From Actinostola sp. cb2023 (lineage: Eukaryota > Cnidaria > Anthozoa > Actiniaria > Actinostolidae), in the NCBI GenBank assembly GCA_033675265.1, contig JAUJYZ010000583.1, forward strand, positions 62,001-126,000: a stretch of 64,000 nucleotides of DNA, in the 5' to 3' direction. This document shows, in pieces, positions 46,099 through 56,013 of this stretch; position 1 is the stretch's first letter, and each line of letters opens with the position of its first letter. Made by a program: the position numbers and the translations under genes. The notes beneath the pieces were generated by a model. The model saw only the letters and a list, made by a program, of their open reading frames with translations, ran no database searches and was not told the origin of the DNA.

Positions 46099-46579
46099 GT
46101 AAGTAACATAATGTTTAAACGACGAAGAAGAAAACTATGTAATACTAATTATTTGAAAACAAATGATCGTACAGCAACAGATAAGCTTAATTGTATTTCG
46201 GTAGCAAAATTTTACAAATTCAAGTCCAAGTAAGCTCATGCTTACTTGTCACAACTTGTGTGAGAAACTGACTGAATATCATAATAACAACAAAAAATAC
46301 TTTAAATAAATTTCCTGTAATAATTAAGCTTATCAATTACGTTAAAAGTACCTTTTCCATCACTTTGTTTAGCCTGGTGTATAAAAGAGACAATTTGTCC
46401 AAACTCCACTTAGTTGAAAGAATGACAAACTCGATGCCCACCTTGGCTTGACTGGCTGAAGCCGCGATTTTACGCCAAAGGGAGGAAAACAGACGAGGGA
46501 ATGTACAGCAAAAAGACACTACTTCAGTACAGATAACTTATACCGAATCGTCACACCATGGCGATATCTGGGCACCGAA

Positions 46580-46942
46580 ATGAGCAAAGCTTGGCTCATT
46601 ATAACACACGTCCATCGTCAATATACAACTTCACCACTGCAGCGAAATCTTGTCACGAAGCCTCGAGCAAAGTTCTTCTACACTACATGTACAGCAGTTG
46701 CTTTGGCTCAACCGTCCTTTCAAGTAATAGCAGCAGTACAGCAAAACAATGTCAGTCATCTTAGTGAGGGTCAGATGAAGCCTCCAATCCACTTTGATTC
46801 CCTTTTCAACAACTACACTATCCAGAACGTCCAAGTTGTAGTTTCGTCGAACGCTCGTAATCGATGTGTTTTTAAACTTCAAAAGTTCTTTGAAAATTCA
46901 ACTCCAGAACGTGCCAAAATGAAAAAACTGTGTTTTTTGTAA
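46580..46942 (+). other. ORF of unknown meaning downstream of the exon-like segment
   Basis: 120 codons including MKPPIHFDSLFNNYTIQNVQVVV. If the segment at 45846 is a DUF3504-like first exon, this could be part of its terminal exon, as such proteins end with short N/I/V-rich motifs. There is no acceptor or family match I can be sure of. Confidence 0.2.
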
Positions 46943-47036
46943 TGTTTAGATAAATCTATTTTGTAAATTTTCAACGGAAAATGTGTAGTTTTGAGAAAAT
47001 AGAGCACTTTGAGCGACATTTCAGTGCTGGTGTAAA

Positions 47037-47350
47037 TTAAAGTCGTCTTCAGGTTTTGAACACTTTGAATGAATTGAGAAATACGTGCGCAGGTTTAGAA
47101 GAATTTGTCAGTTGATCAGAAGTATTGATAACAATAAATCTGTTTTTGACCGGTAAAATCCTTGTCTTTTATGTTTAGTTGTGTGTATATGTAGACCACT
47201 TTTAGCGGCTTTTGCTTGTGTATTAAAAGTTGTCTTCAGATATTGAACAATTTGAAAGAATTGAGATATATTCGTGCGCCAGTGTGAAGAATTTGTCAGT
47301 TGATCAGAATTATTGATAACAATAAATCAGTTTTTGACGCGTAAAAGCCA
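47037..47350. repeat. Diverged tandem duplication of about 190 bp
   Basis: AAGAATTTGTCAGTTGATCAGAA...ATTGATAACAATAAATC occurs at about 47098 and 47286, with matching upstream GTCTTCAG...TTGAA(C) words. Confidence 0.65.
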
Positions 47351-47365
47351 TGGCTATGTTATAAA

Positions 47366-47548
47366 AGCAATGGTCAATGCTTAGCTGTGCGTATATCCAG
47401 TTCTGGATGCACTTGGTCGGCTGCTAAGCACTCAAGAAGCTAGAGTCGCACTCGGCTACGCCTCGTGCGACTCTTACGCTTCTCTCGTGCTTAGCAGCCT
47501 CCCGCGTGCATCCAGAACTGGATATACGCACGCTAAGCATTGACCATT
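47366..47548. repeat. Long palindrome
   Basis: AATGGTCAATGCTTAGC, GCGTATATCCAGTTCTGGATG and TGCTAAGCAC are all matched in reverse. The arms are about 80 bp around a centre near 47459. Confidence 0.75.
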
Positions 47549-47791
47549 CCTTTATTAGTGAATGTATTTTTTTGTTGATTGATGTGTAGTTTCAAACCGA
47601 AGTAATATAGCATAATAATCCCATACTGTTCTTCACATCAATCATGAAGAAATCCGGCCAAAGCAAAACGCTCGTAGTTTGTAAAATTATATTTATTGGA
47701 TTTTAATTAATCGAAAAAGTCTGAGACCACATGACCTCCACTTACTAATGCACGCTTCAGTACTCGCCCAACTGACGAATGGACTGGAAGT

Positions 47792-48184
47792 TCATATTTT
47801 GTGGTATATACATATCTGGCTACTAGACTTCCTGCGGACTCCCATGCTATCACAGCTGGGTCTTTTTTTCACAAAAAATTCTGATGGTCTTGGTTGCCGT
47901 GGCACCCTCACCGATACCAATTTGCCAAAAGACGAGAGCTCCTCGGCAGCGGCTTTGAATTCCTCTAGGGATGTGCTTCGAAGTGATCTTGGACCGGACT
48001 GCTTCAAGATACAAAGAATTATGATGCCACCATTCACATTTAGAATTGCACTTTTGAGGTCCACAGGGGTGGGTTGGGCTTTTTCCTTGTCTGTACTGCT
48101 GGTTAAAATGCTGTCAATAAACTTTGCGACGTAATCATTATGCAGGATAGTGAAAAGATTGGAGGGAAGGGAAAAGTCGTTCAA
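47792..48184 (-). other. Candidate minus-strand coding segment, unrecognised
   Basis: 130 codons with balanced composition (KSAILNVNGGIIILCILKQ, LEEFKAAAEELSSFGKLVSV, RVPRQPRPSEFFVKK). The hydrophobic core flanked by helices looks like real protein. It lies head-to-head with the Merlin-like transposase relic. I do not recognise it. Confidence 0.3.
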
Positions 48185-48616
48185 ATCGACGAAAGCCTAT
48201 TTGGAAAAAGGAAATATCATCGTGGCCATCACGTAGAAGGGCACTGTGGGTATTTGGAGGGATAGAAGAGGACTCGAGCAAATGCTTCCTTGTGCCAGTT
48301 CTAGCCCGGTCAGAAGCAGTGCTCCTGCCACTGATTAAAACATGGATTGAGCCAGGAACACTAGTCATTTGGAAATCGTACATAAATCTAGAGAAGCATG
48401 GCTATCATCACGCAACTGTGAATCACTCAGTTGAGTATGTCAACGAGCAAGGGCAACATACGAACAAAATAGAAGGACACTGGAGGCAGGTGAAAGTCAA
48501 TTTACCCAAGTTTGGAGTAAAGCAAAACCAGTACTCCAGTTATCTCGCCGAATTTATTTGGCGATATATTCATAAAGGGGAGGATCTGTGTCATGTAGCA
48601 ATGTTTTCTAACTGAC
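48150..48616 (+). pseudogene. Merlin / ISXO2-like transposase relic
   Basis: Two frames join into an ISXO2-type DDE domain: VVQIDESLFGKRKYHRGHH (first Asp), then WVFGGIEEDSSKCFLVPVL, IKTWIEPGT, YHHATVNHSVEYV, HTNKIEGHWRQVK (Glu region) and the terminal FIWRY. An indel near 48230-48245 separates the first piece from the rest. Where the family has the second Asp in an SDxWxAY context, this copy reads LVIWKSY, so the metal ligand is gone. Merlin elements are the eukaryotic relatives of IS1595-type transposons. No termini were identified. Confidence 0.78.
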
Positions 48617-49056
48617 GTAAAAATAATCTACAAATGTAACATTTCAAAAAAGTTCTAACTAATCTTTTCTTTCATATAAAACACAATAGGATTTATTTCA
48701 GTATGTTATAACTGACGCCAAAGACATCACATGTCCAGTTCAAGGAAGTGCTTATAGTTGATCATTTAACGCGGATTATGCAATTAGCTATATATAAATA
48801 TATATATACAACATGATGATATATTTATAAATAGAAGGATTTATTTCAATGTTTTATAACTGATGCATGCAAAAAAAGTTCAAGGTAGTGCTTAGATAGA
48901 GCTGATCACTTATTTCACATGTAAACATCTAACATTTTTAAACAGTGATCACAATATTTTTTGACATTCAGTAAAAAACATAGCACTCTTATACTCAGCC
49001 TCCCTCTTGTTTTAAGCACACCTACATCTACATTGAATATGATCTCATCAGTATTA
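48617..49056. other. Intergenic AT-rich sequence with a partial direct repeat
   Basis: AGGATTTATTTCA(G/A)T...TATAACTGA(C/T)G and CAAG(G/T)(A/T)AGTGCTTA occur twice (about 48689-48755 and 48837-48895). Confidence 0.4.
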
Positions 49057-49560
49057 GAAGCTTCGTTCTATTCATTACCATTTCATCGGACTTACACTCG
49101 GTACCCCTGTTTGTTTGAAACGTAGACGAGTTGACGCGTAGCCACGCCGAATATCACTGAGAAGCTTCGTTCTATTCATTACCATTTCATCGGACTTACA
49201 TTCGGTACCCCTGTTTGTTTGAAGCGTAGACGAGTTGACGCGTAGCCACGCCGAATATCACTGAGAAGCTTCGTTCTATTCATTACCATTTCATCGGACT
49301 TACACTCGGTACCCCTGTTTGTTTGAAGCGTAGACGAGTTGACGCGTAGCCACGCCGAATATCACTGAGAAGCTTCGTTCTATTCATTACCATTTCATCG
49401 GACTTACACTCGGTACCCCTGTTTGTTTGAAGCGTAGACGAGTTGACGCGTAGCCACGCCGAATATCAGAAGCTTCGTTCTATTCATTACCATTTCATCG
49501 GACTTACACTCGGTACCCCTGTTTGTTTGAAGCGTAGACAGTTGACGCGTAGCCACGCCA
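49057..49560. repeat. 104 bp tandem array, five copies
   Basis: The unit includes AGAAGCTTCGTTCTATTCAT, CGGTACCCCTGTTTGTTTGA and GACGCGTAGCCACGCC. Copies are almost identical. The last junction lacks four bases (ACTG) and the last unit lacks one base in GACGAG. Confidence 0.9.
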
Positions 49561-49935
<375 letters not shown>

Positions 49936-49996
49936 TTAGTAGACGCGTACCATTAAGTTTCCAGGGGGTAGCTTGTCGTGGTAGGGTATTCTGCAA

Positions 49997-50254
49997 GTGC
50001 TCCAGGTGATGAAACACCCACCAAAAGATGATACGGAGACGGATAACATGCTGTCAGGAGGGTCTGATTCAGAGTCGGAGATAGGCGAGGGAGATGGACA
50101 AGATAACATGTCGTCGGTGGAGTCAGATATTGAGTCAGATATGGAGGCAGTGTCGGGTACAGCAAAGCGGCCGGCTTCGCCAGTGACGAGCCCGAGGACA
50201 AAGCTCAAGAGGGACATGGAGGAGATTGAGTCGGTAGTCAAGCAGAGACGTTAG
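49997..50254 (+). CDS. C-terminal remnant of LINE ORF1
   Basis: 85 codons rich in Asp, Glu and Ser (SGGSDSESEIGEGDGQDN), ending in a basic/acidic stretch (KLKRDMEEIESVVKQRR) and a stop 121 bp before ORF2. No RNA-binding domain is left. Its place just before ORF2 is the only reason to call it ORF1. Confidence 0.5.
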   Translation: MLQVMKHPPKDDTETDNMLSGGSDSESEIGEGDGQDNMSSVESDIESDMEAVSGTAKRPASPVTSPRTKLKRDMEEIESVVKQRR

Positions 50255-50375
50255 TTTTTATTGGTAAGCGCTGCTTTAGTTGTTGAAAAGTTTTAGTCGA
50301 GTAACTATTTAGCTAGGTTTTTCGTAACTTGAATATTTTTAATGAGTGTAGTATGTAAATGTCTCTGTTAACTTC

Positions 50376-53300
50376 ATGGCTAATTTAAACCTATTGTCTT
50401 GTAATGTTCGGGGTGTGGCAACAGTGGCGAGGCGAGATGTAAAATGTCCAGTATTGTCTAAGTGGAATGTTGTGTTTGTACAAGAGTCTTTTGTTTGTAA
50501 TCAACGGAAAGCTGAGCGGTTTGGAAAGGCATGGAAAGGTAAATGTTATTGGAGTTTTGGTGAGGTGAGGAGTGCGGGTGTAGGGATTTTGTTGAGCGAT
50601 CGTGTGAGTTTAGATGTTTTGGACGTTCGTCGAGATACTGAGGGGAGAGTGTTGAGTTTGTTAGTCAAATGGGGGAATGTAAGATATACTTTTTTTGTGT
50701 GTGTATGCGCCAGTGAATGTTAGCGATCGTAAATTGTTTTTTCAAGGGCTTCATGATTATGTGTTTGCAAACTCGTACTGTATAATGGGGGGGATTTTAA
50801 TTGTGTGTTGGAGAGTAGAGATACAACGGCGACGACAGGAACAAATAGAGCTGGGGGCGAGGAATTGAAGACGTTTTTGAGGGATTTTAAATTGTCTGAT
50901 GCTTGGGTGTCTGTGCATGGTCGTACTGTTTCGTTTACATGGATGGGTCAGGGAATAGGATCGAGATTAGATCGGTTTTATGTGTCAAAGGATTTAGTGG
51001 AGGTTGTAACTGGCTGTTTTGTAGAAGTGTTAGGAGTATCGGATCATGATGGTGTTGTGTTGTCTTTGAATCGTAGTGTGGGTTGTAAAAGCAAAGGGCT
51101 GTGGAAATTTAATAATGGGTTGTTGGAGGATAGTGAGTTTGTAAAGAGTATGAGAAAGTGGATAAGGCAATATTTAGAACGAAACAAGGGGGAGAGGGTA
51201 GGGGTTTTTTGGGTCAAGTTTAAAAAAGGGGTCAAGAAATTTGTCATTCGACATTCGGTTGCAAAGGCGAGAGAGAGAAGGAAGAAACGGGATAAGATAA
51301 CTAATGAGATTATAAGGTTGAAAAGGGGCTTAGCCTTAGGGGAGGATGTGGGTGGGAGGATCAGTGAACTGAATGGGGAATTGAAAGCGGTAGTGATGAG
51401 AGAGAGTGAAGGTGTGAAGGTAAGGAGTCGTGCGCAATGGATTGAGGAGGGGGAAAGGCCGACGAGATATTTTTTTAACCTATGTGGGGGGCATGGTCAG
51501 AGGAATTTTATAGATGTGTTGAAGGATGGAAATGGAATAGAATGGAGTGATGAGAGTGAAAAAAGGAAGGTGATTGAAATGTTTTACAGGAATTTGTTTA
51601 AGTTGGAAGATGTAGATGTAGATGTGCAAGATGTATTGTTAAGTAAATTGTCAGCAGTATTGTCAGATGAGTCGTGTAAAAATTGTGAAGGGAGAGTAAG
51701 AGTGGAGGAGTTAGAGTATGCAATGAAGGGAATGGCTAATGGGAAAACACCGGGAGATGATGGGCTATCGTTGGAATTTTATAAATGTTTTAGTGAGTTG
51801 TTACTACCTGCAGTGTGTCAGCTGGCAAACGAGAGTTTTGAAGTGGAGAGTTGGCCTGAAGAATGTGTGCGGAGTGTTGTGAGGTTAGCGTTCAAGAAGG
51901 GAGATCGGAAAGAACTCAAGAATTGGAGGCCGATCTCTCTTCTTAATTTGGATTATAAGATAGTCTCTAAGGCTCTGAGTGTTCGTTTGAGGAGTGTCAT
52001 GTCAGAGGTTGTGTGTGAAGACCAGACGTGTGGGGTGATGGGGAGGTCGATCACTGATAATTTGAATGTGATGAGAGATGTACTAGATCATATTGATCAT
52101 ACTGGGGAGGGAGGGGTCATGTTGACTTTGGATCAGGAGAAAGCGTTTGACAGGGTGGATAGGGGTTTTTTTTTGAATAGGGTGTTGGGGAGGTTTGGCT
52201 TTAGGGCGGATTTTAGAAAGTGGATGAAGGTGTTATATGTGGGTGCGACAGCGAAAGTGATTTGTAATGGGGAGTTGACGGAGAGTATTGTGCTAGAGAA
52301 GGGGATTAGACAGGGGTGTTCGTTGTCACCTATGTTGTATGTGTTAATGGCAGAAGTGTTAGCGTGTAGTGTTCGTGCGGAGAAGGGTATATGTGGATTT
52401 TTGGTGCCGGGGTCGGGTGGTCAGCATACTAATATTTCTCAGTATGCTGATGACACGACTGCGGTGCTGCGGGATGGGGTGTCAATTAGTAAATATTTGG
52501 ATATAGTGGAGTTTTTTGGGCGCGGGACGGGGGCGAGGTTGAATAGAGGGAAATCAGAGGCAATGTGGATAGGATCGTGGAATAATAGAACGGATAAACC
52601 ATATGGGTTAAAATGGGTAGTACGAATGAAAGTATTGGGGGTGTGGTTTGGAGATAATGTAGAGGATGAGAACTGGGTGGCGAAGTGTGAAAAGTTAAAG
52701 AAGGTATTAGATATGTGGAAAGGTAGATGTTTGTCGTTGAGAGGTAAAGTGTTGATTGTTAAAGTGTTGGGGTTGTCAAAGTTAGATTATGTGGCTAGGG
52801 TGTTAACTGTGCCGAGTTGGGTGGTGACTAAAGTGAATTCGTTAGTGTGGAGTTTTGTGTGGAATGGGAAAGTAGAGTTGATCAAAAGGGAAACGTGTTT
52901 GTTACCATGTTTGTCAGGGGGGTTGGGAATGGTGGATTTTGGGGTTCGTGTGCGCGCTTTGCATATAGCAAATGTAGTAGGGTGTTTAAATAGGTTGTCG
53001 GGTAAAATGTGGTGTTATTTGAGATATTATTTAGGTGTGCGGTTGTCATCGTTACGTGATGATTGGATGTTTTTACGGGATAACTTGAAGCCAGGGGCGG
53101 GGTTTTTGTCTCAATATTATAAAGCGGTGTATGCGGAAATTCGTTTGTGTTCAGTGCAATGTTGTGCAGTGGTGAGTAAGATGTATGAGTTCCTAGTAAA
53201 TAGTAAGCTGAAACAACCGAGGTGTATGGGTTATTGGAGTGATGTGAGTGTAACCGAATGGAAGGATGTCTGGGGGGGGTTTCGTAACAGTTTGTCTGAA

Positions 53301-54506
53301 AATATTGTGGGTGAGGTGAGGTGGCGTATTGTACAGAGAGTGACAAAAGTGCGTGACAGTCTTGTTAGATGGGGGTATAATGTGGTGTCTAAGCGTTGTG
53401 CAGTATGTGGGAAGGATGAAACTATTGAGCATTGTTTTTTGGAGTGTAGTCGTGTGAAAAAAGCGTGGGGATGGGTCGTGAGAATAGTCCGAAAGTGGTC
53501 ACGTGAGTTTGTTGTCAATGCAAAGTGTGTGTTTTTGGGTTTGTTCAAGGGGGAACGTAAAGACCTGGTGATGTTTGTAGTAGAATGTATGTTAAATAAT
53601 ATTTGTTTTTTTCGTAATAGTGCGACGTTCCGTAACAGTGTTCGTCCGTATATTGATATTGTAGGAAAGTGTAAGAAGGATATTGTGTTTCGTTTGAGTG
53701 TTGAGTCGTATCGTTTCATGCTCGAGGATCCAGCGGTTTTTGTCCGCGCTCCGAAGTCACCGGCCGAAACAACCCGCTGGATAAATTACCTGCTATTACG
53801 AGTTCTGTGGCGCGTGATACGAATCTTGATTTTGATTGGCCCTCTTTTTGAGGATAAAAAAGAGGGCCAATCAAAACTCGACCATAATTTTCAAAGATAG
53901 CGTCCATGTTGACGGATGTTTTAAAGAAATGCATTTGCGTGATGCGATCGATCACGTACTCTAGTTTTTCCCCGTGATCGATTTCCTAAAGCCAGAACAG
54001 TTCATGGACCTTAATGTTTCTCGAAGCGTTTAATTATCGTTTAAAAAAAAAGGATGATATGTATTTGCACAGCTACCGACAGGATGTGGCAAAAGCTTGA
54101 TATTTTTGCTAGTGATATCCGATCCTTAGCGCTGGTAAATGTATTGTTTGAATTGGGAGGCCAGAAACGATTTGAAGCCGATTTTGAAGTACCGCCAACT
54201 GAAAGAATACGCACCACGAGTACGGAATACAGAGTTTTCAGCGTATATATCATTATGAACAATCTGGACTTCAGTTATCACTTCATTTTTGACATTTCTT
54301 TAGGGTCTGAAATGCGAGCTATACTAAACCGTTTGAGAGCGTATCACGCCCCAGAACTCGTACTAGTAGGTAATTTATCCAGCGGGTTGTTTCGGCCGGT
54401 GACTTCGGAGCGCGGACAAAAACCGCTGGATCCTCGAGCATGGTATCGTTTGAGTGTTAAGGATTTTCGAAAAATATGGGTAAAGCAGGAGCAATTTTTT
54501 GAGTAA
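50376..54506 (+). pseudogene. LINE ORF2: AP endonuclease, reverse transcriptase, zinc knuckle
   Basis: Starts MANLNLLSCNVRG (endonuclease Asn/Arg motif), with FVQESF, then GGDFNCVL and SDHDGVV at the end of the endonuclease. The L1/Tx1-type RT follows: LKNWRPISLLNLDYKI, LDQEKAFDRVDRGF, GIRQGCSLSPMLY and QYADDTTAVL. A C-terminal CAVCGKDETIEHCFLEC zinc knuckle comes last. The enzyme nicks target DNA and copies the element RNA there. Two frame breaks lie at a T7 run (50690-50696) and a G7 run (50787-50793), both homopolymers, so they may be sequencing errors. The RT frame runs open for over 1000 codons. A DNA element at 53717-54442 separates the final codons (54452-54506), which read LSVKDFRKIWVKQEQFFE. 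Confidence 0.85.
53717..54442. mobile_element. 726 bp DNA element in LINE ORF2, 9 bp target duplication
   Basis: The termini start with CATGCTCGAGGATCCAGCGG and are inverted for about 105 bp. Exact 9 bp duplications GTATCGTTT lie at 53708-53716 and 54443-54451. The ORF2 frame passes from ESYR into LSVKDF if the insert and one repeat are ignored. A further internal hairpin (TTGATTGGCCCTCTTTTT/AAAAAGAGGGCCAATCAAAA) lies at 53832-53877. Long TIRs and a 9 bp duplication fit a non-autonomous Mutator-like element. Confidence 0.88.
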
Positions 54507-54995
54507 CTGCATAGAAAGAACAATGATGCATAATAATGAGCAATTTTGCTCAAAAAACGAGTCATTCTAAATGGCCTTAGAGCAGGCGCAGAAATAAGCT
54601 GATGGGAAAATAATTAGCAATTAAGGGTGGAAAAACATAAAAGACAAAAAAAAGTACATATTAGAGATTATCGTGGGAAAATAATTAATTTATGCAGTTT
54701 TGGCGAAATTAAGGAAAATACGCCAAATAGTGTGCAAACGATATTACAATGATAAAATGATGAAGAAGTGGGATAGAACGTCAGGGGGGGCAGAAATAGG
54801 ATGAAATAAGTGGAAAAAGAAAAAAAAGAGAAACAAGAGAAATAAAATTGGAAATTGATGAGATGTGTATATAAGGAAAATTAAGAAGGAAATTGATGGA
54901 ATAAGTGTATATAAGGGGAATAGATGTATATCAGAGAAATTAAGATGGGAATAGTCGAAAATGTTGTAAATAGCGAGATAGTACAGAAAAAAAAA

Positions 54996-55375
54996 ATGAG
55001 ACCTTTGCATGACCTGTGTCAGTTCTATAGCACTGATACAGAACTGATTAATAAAACATTAGACTGATACAGAACTGATTAATAAAACATTAGACTGATA
55101 CAGAACTGATTAATAAAACATTAGACTGATACAGAACTGATTAATAAAACATTAGACTGATACAGAACTGATTAATAAAACATTAGACTGATACAGAACT
55201 GATTAATAAAACATTAGACTGATACAGAACTGATTAATAAAACATTAGACTGATAGAGCACTGATGTTTTATTCATCAGTGTCTGTATCGGGTTATGTAG
55301 ATCCATGCATATGACCGATTCAACCAACCTGGTTGGATCAATTGCTCATGAATTATTAATGAGGTTTAGAAGACC
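54996..55375 (+). repeat. Dispersed repeat with expanded 31 bp unit
   Basis: Copy of 40950-41178. The interior is expanded to about seven uniform 31 bp units (ACTGATACAGAACTGATTAA then TAAAACATTAG) at 55034-55255. Confidence 0.85.
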
Positions 55376-55980
55376 TCTTATCGAATTCATGAATAATTAA
55401 TGAGGGAAATACAATAGAAATCATAAGCATAGCAGACATCTGTAAATCGGATACAGAATCGTCCTCATTTGCATTCAACTCAGTTTAACGTTGATTTTAA
55501 ATTTCTCTGCCAAACTGCTTCCTATATCATCAAAATCATAATAAGATTTCGCGTCCGATCTATAAGGGATTGTAAATTCCATACAGATTGGCCGCTCAGT
55601 TGCATGTAATATTTATCATATTCATTAATAATTCATGAGGAAAACACAATAGAAATCATAGCCGTGGAAGAGTTTGTATTTCTGATACAAAATCGTTTTT
55701 CCATCGCCGAGGAAGGCTGCAGTATATATACAACCGAAACGTTCCATAAAAATAAACGTTCATTAATTAGTGTCAACTCATCAGTCTTCAATATTTATCA
55801 TGCCTGATTACAAAATCTTCAACTTTATCGTCTAGTTCATTTGCATAGATATGAACTTTGATTTTCTCGGCCAAACTTACTACTATCTTGAAATAATTAA
55901 AATGATAGTACAACTTGCCTTTGTACATATGATAAGTCCCATAAAATATTCGCCAAAACCGAGATCATGTTAGTAGGCAC
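55376..55980. repeat. Diverged dispersed repeats before the satellite
   Basis: 55383-55615 relates to 30976-31270. TTCATTAATAATTCATGAGG at 55620 is another inverted end of the same family. A GGAAGGCTGCAG...CAACCGAAACGTTCC motif at 55711-55747 resembles the stem-loop termini elsewhere. Confidence 0.5.
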
Positions 55981-56013
55981 GTAGTCTCCCTCGCAGCCGT
56001 GTTTAGCGTCGTC
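55981..56013 (-). repeat. Inverted partial satellite unit at the array edge
   Basis: GTAGTCTCCCTCGCAGCCGT and GTTTAGCGTCGTC are the reverse of the end of the 76 bp unit (GACGATACTAAACACGGCTG...). The satellite array starts directly after it. Confidence 0.75.

Larger units (their letters stand above)
49940..54995 (+). mobile_element. L1/Tx1-like non-LTR retrotransposon, 5'-truncated, with nested insertion
   Basis: Contains the end of ORF1, a nearly complete ORF2 and about 490 bp of 3'UTR ending in A10 (54985-54995). It is strongly G/T-biased on the coding strand compared with its neighbours. The 5' end is cut in ORF1 near the GATA block. Immediately after the A-tract begins a copy of the repeat also found at 40950. 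Confidence 0.82.

Noticed and set aside
47748..48134. Plus-strand 128-codon ORF
   Set aside because: Overlaps the better-composed minus-strand frame at 47792-48184 and has no family features.
52882..53719. Minus-strand ORFs of 79-162 codons opposite the LINE
   Set aside because: Antisense shadows of ORF2, His/Thr/Pro-rich because of the G/T-biased coding strand.
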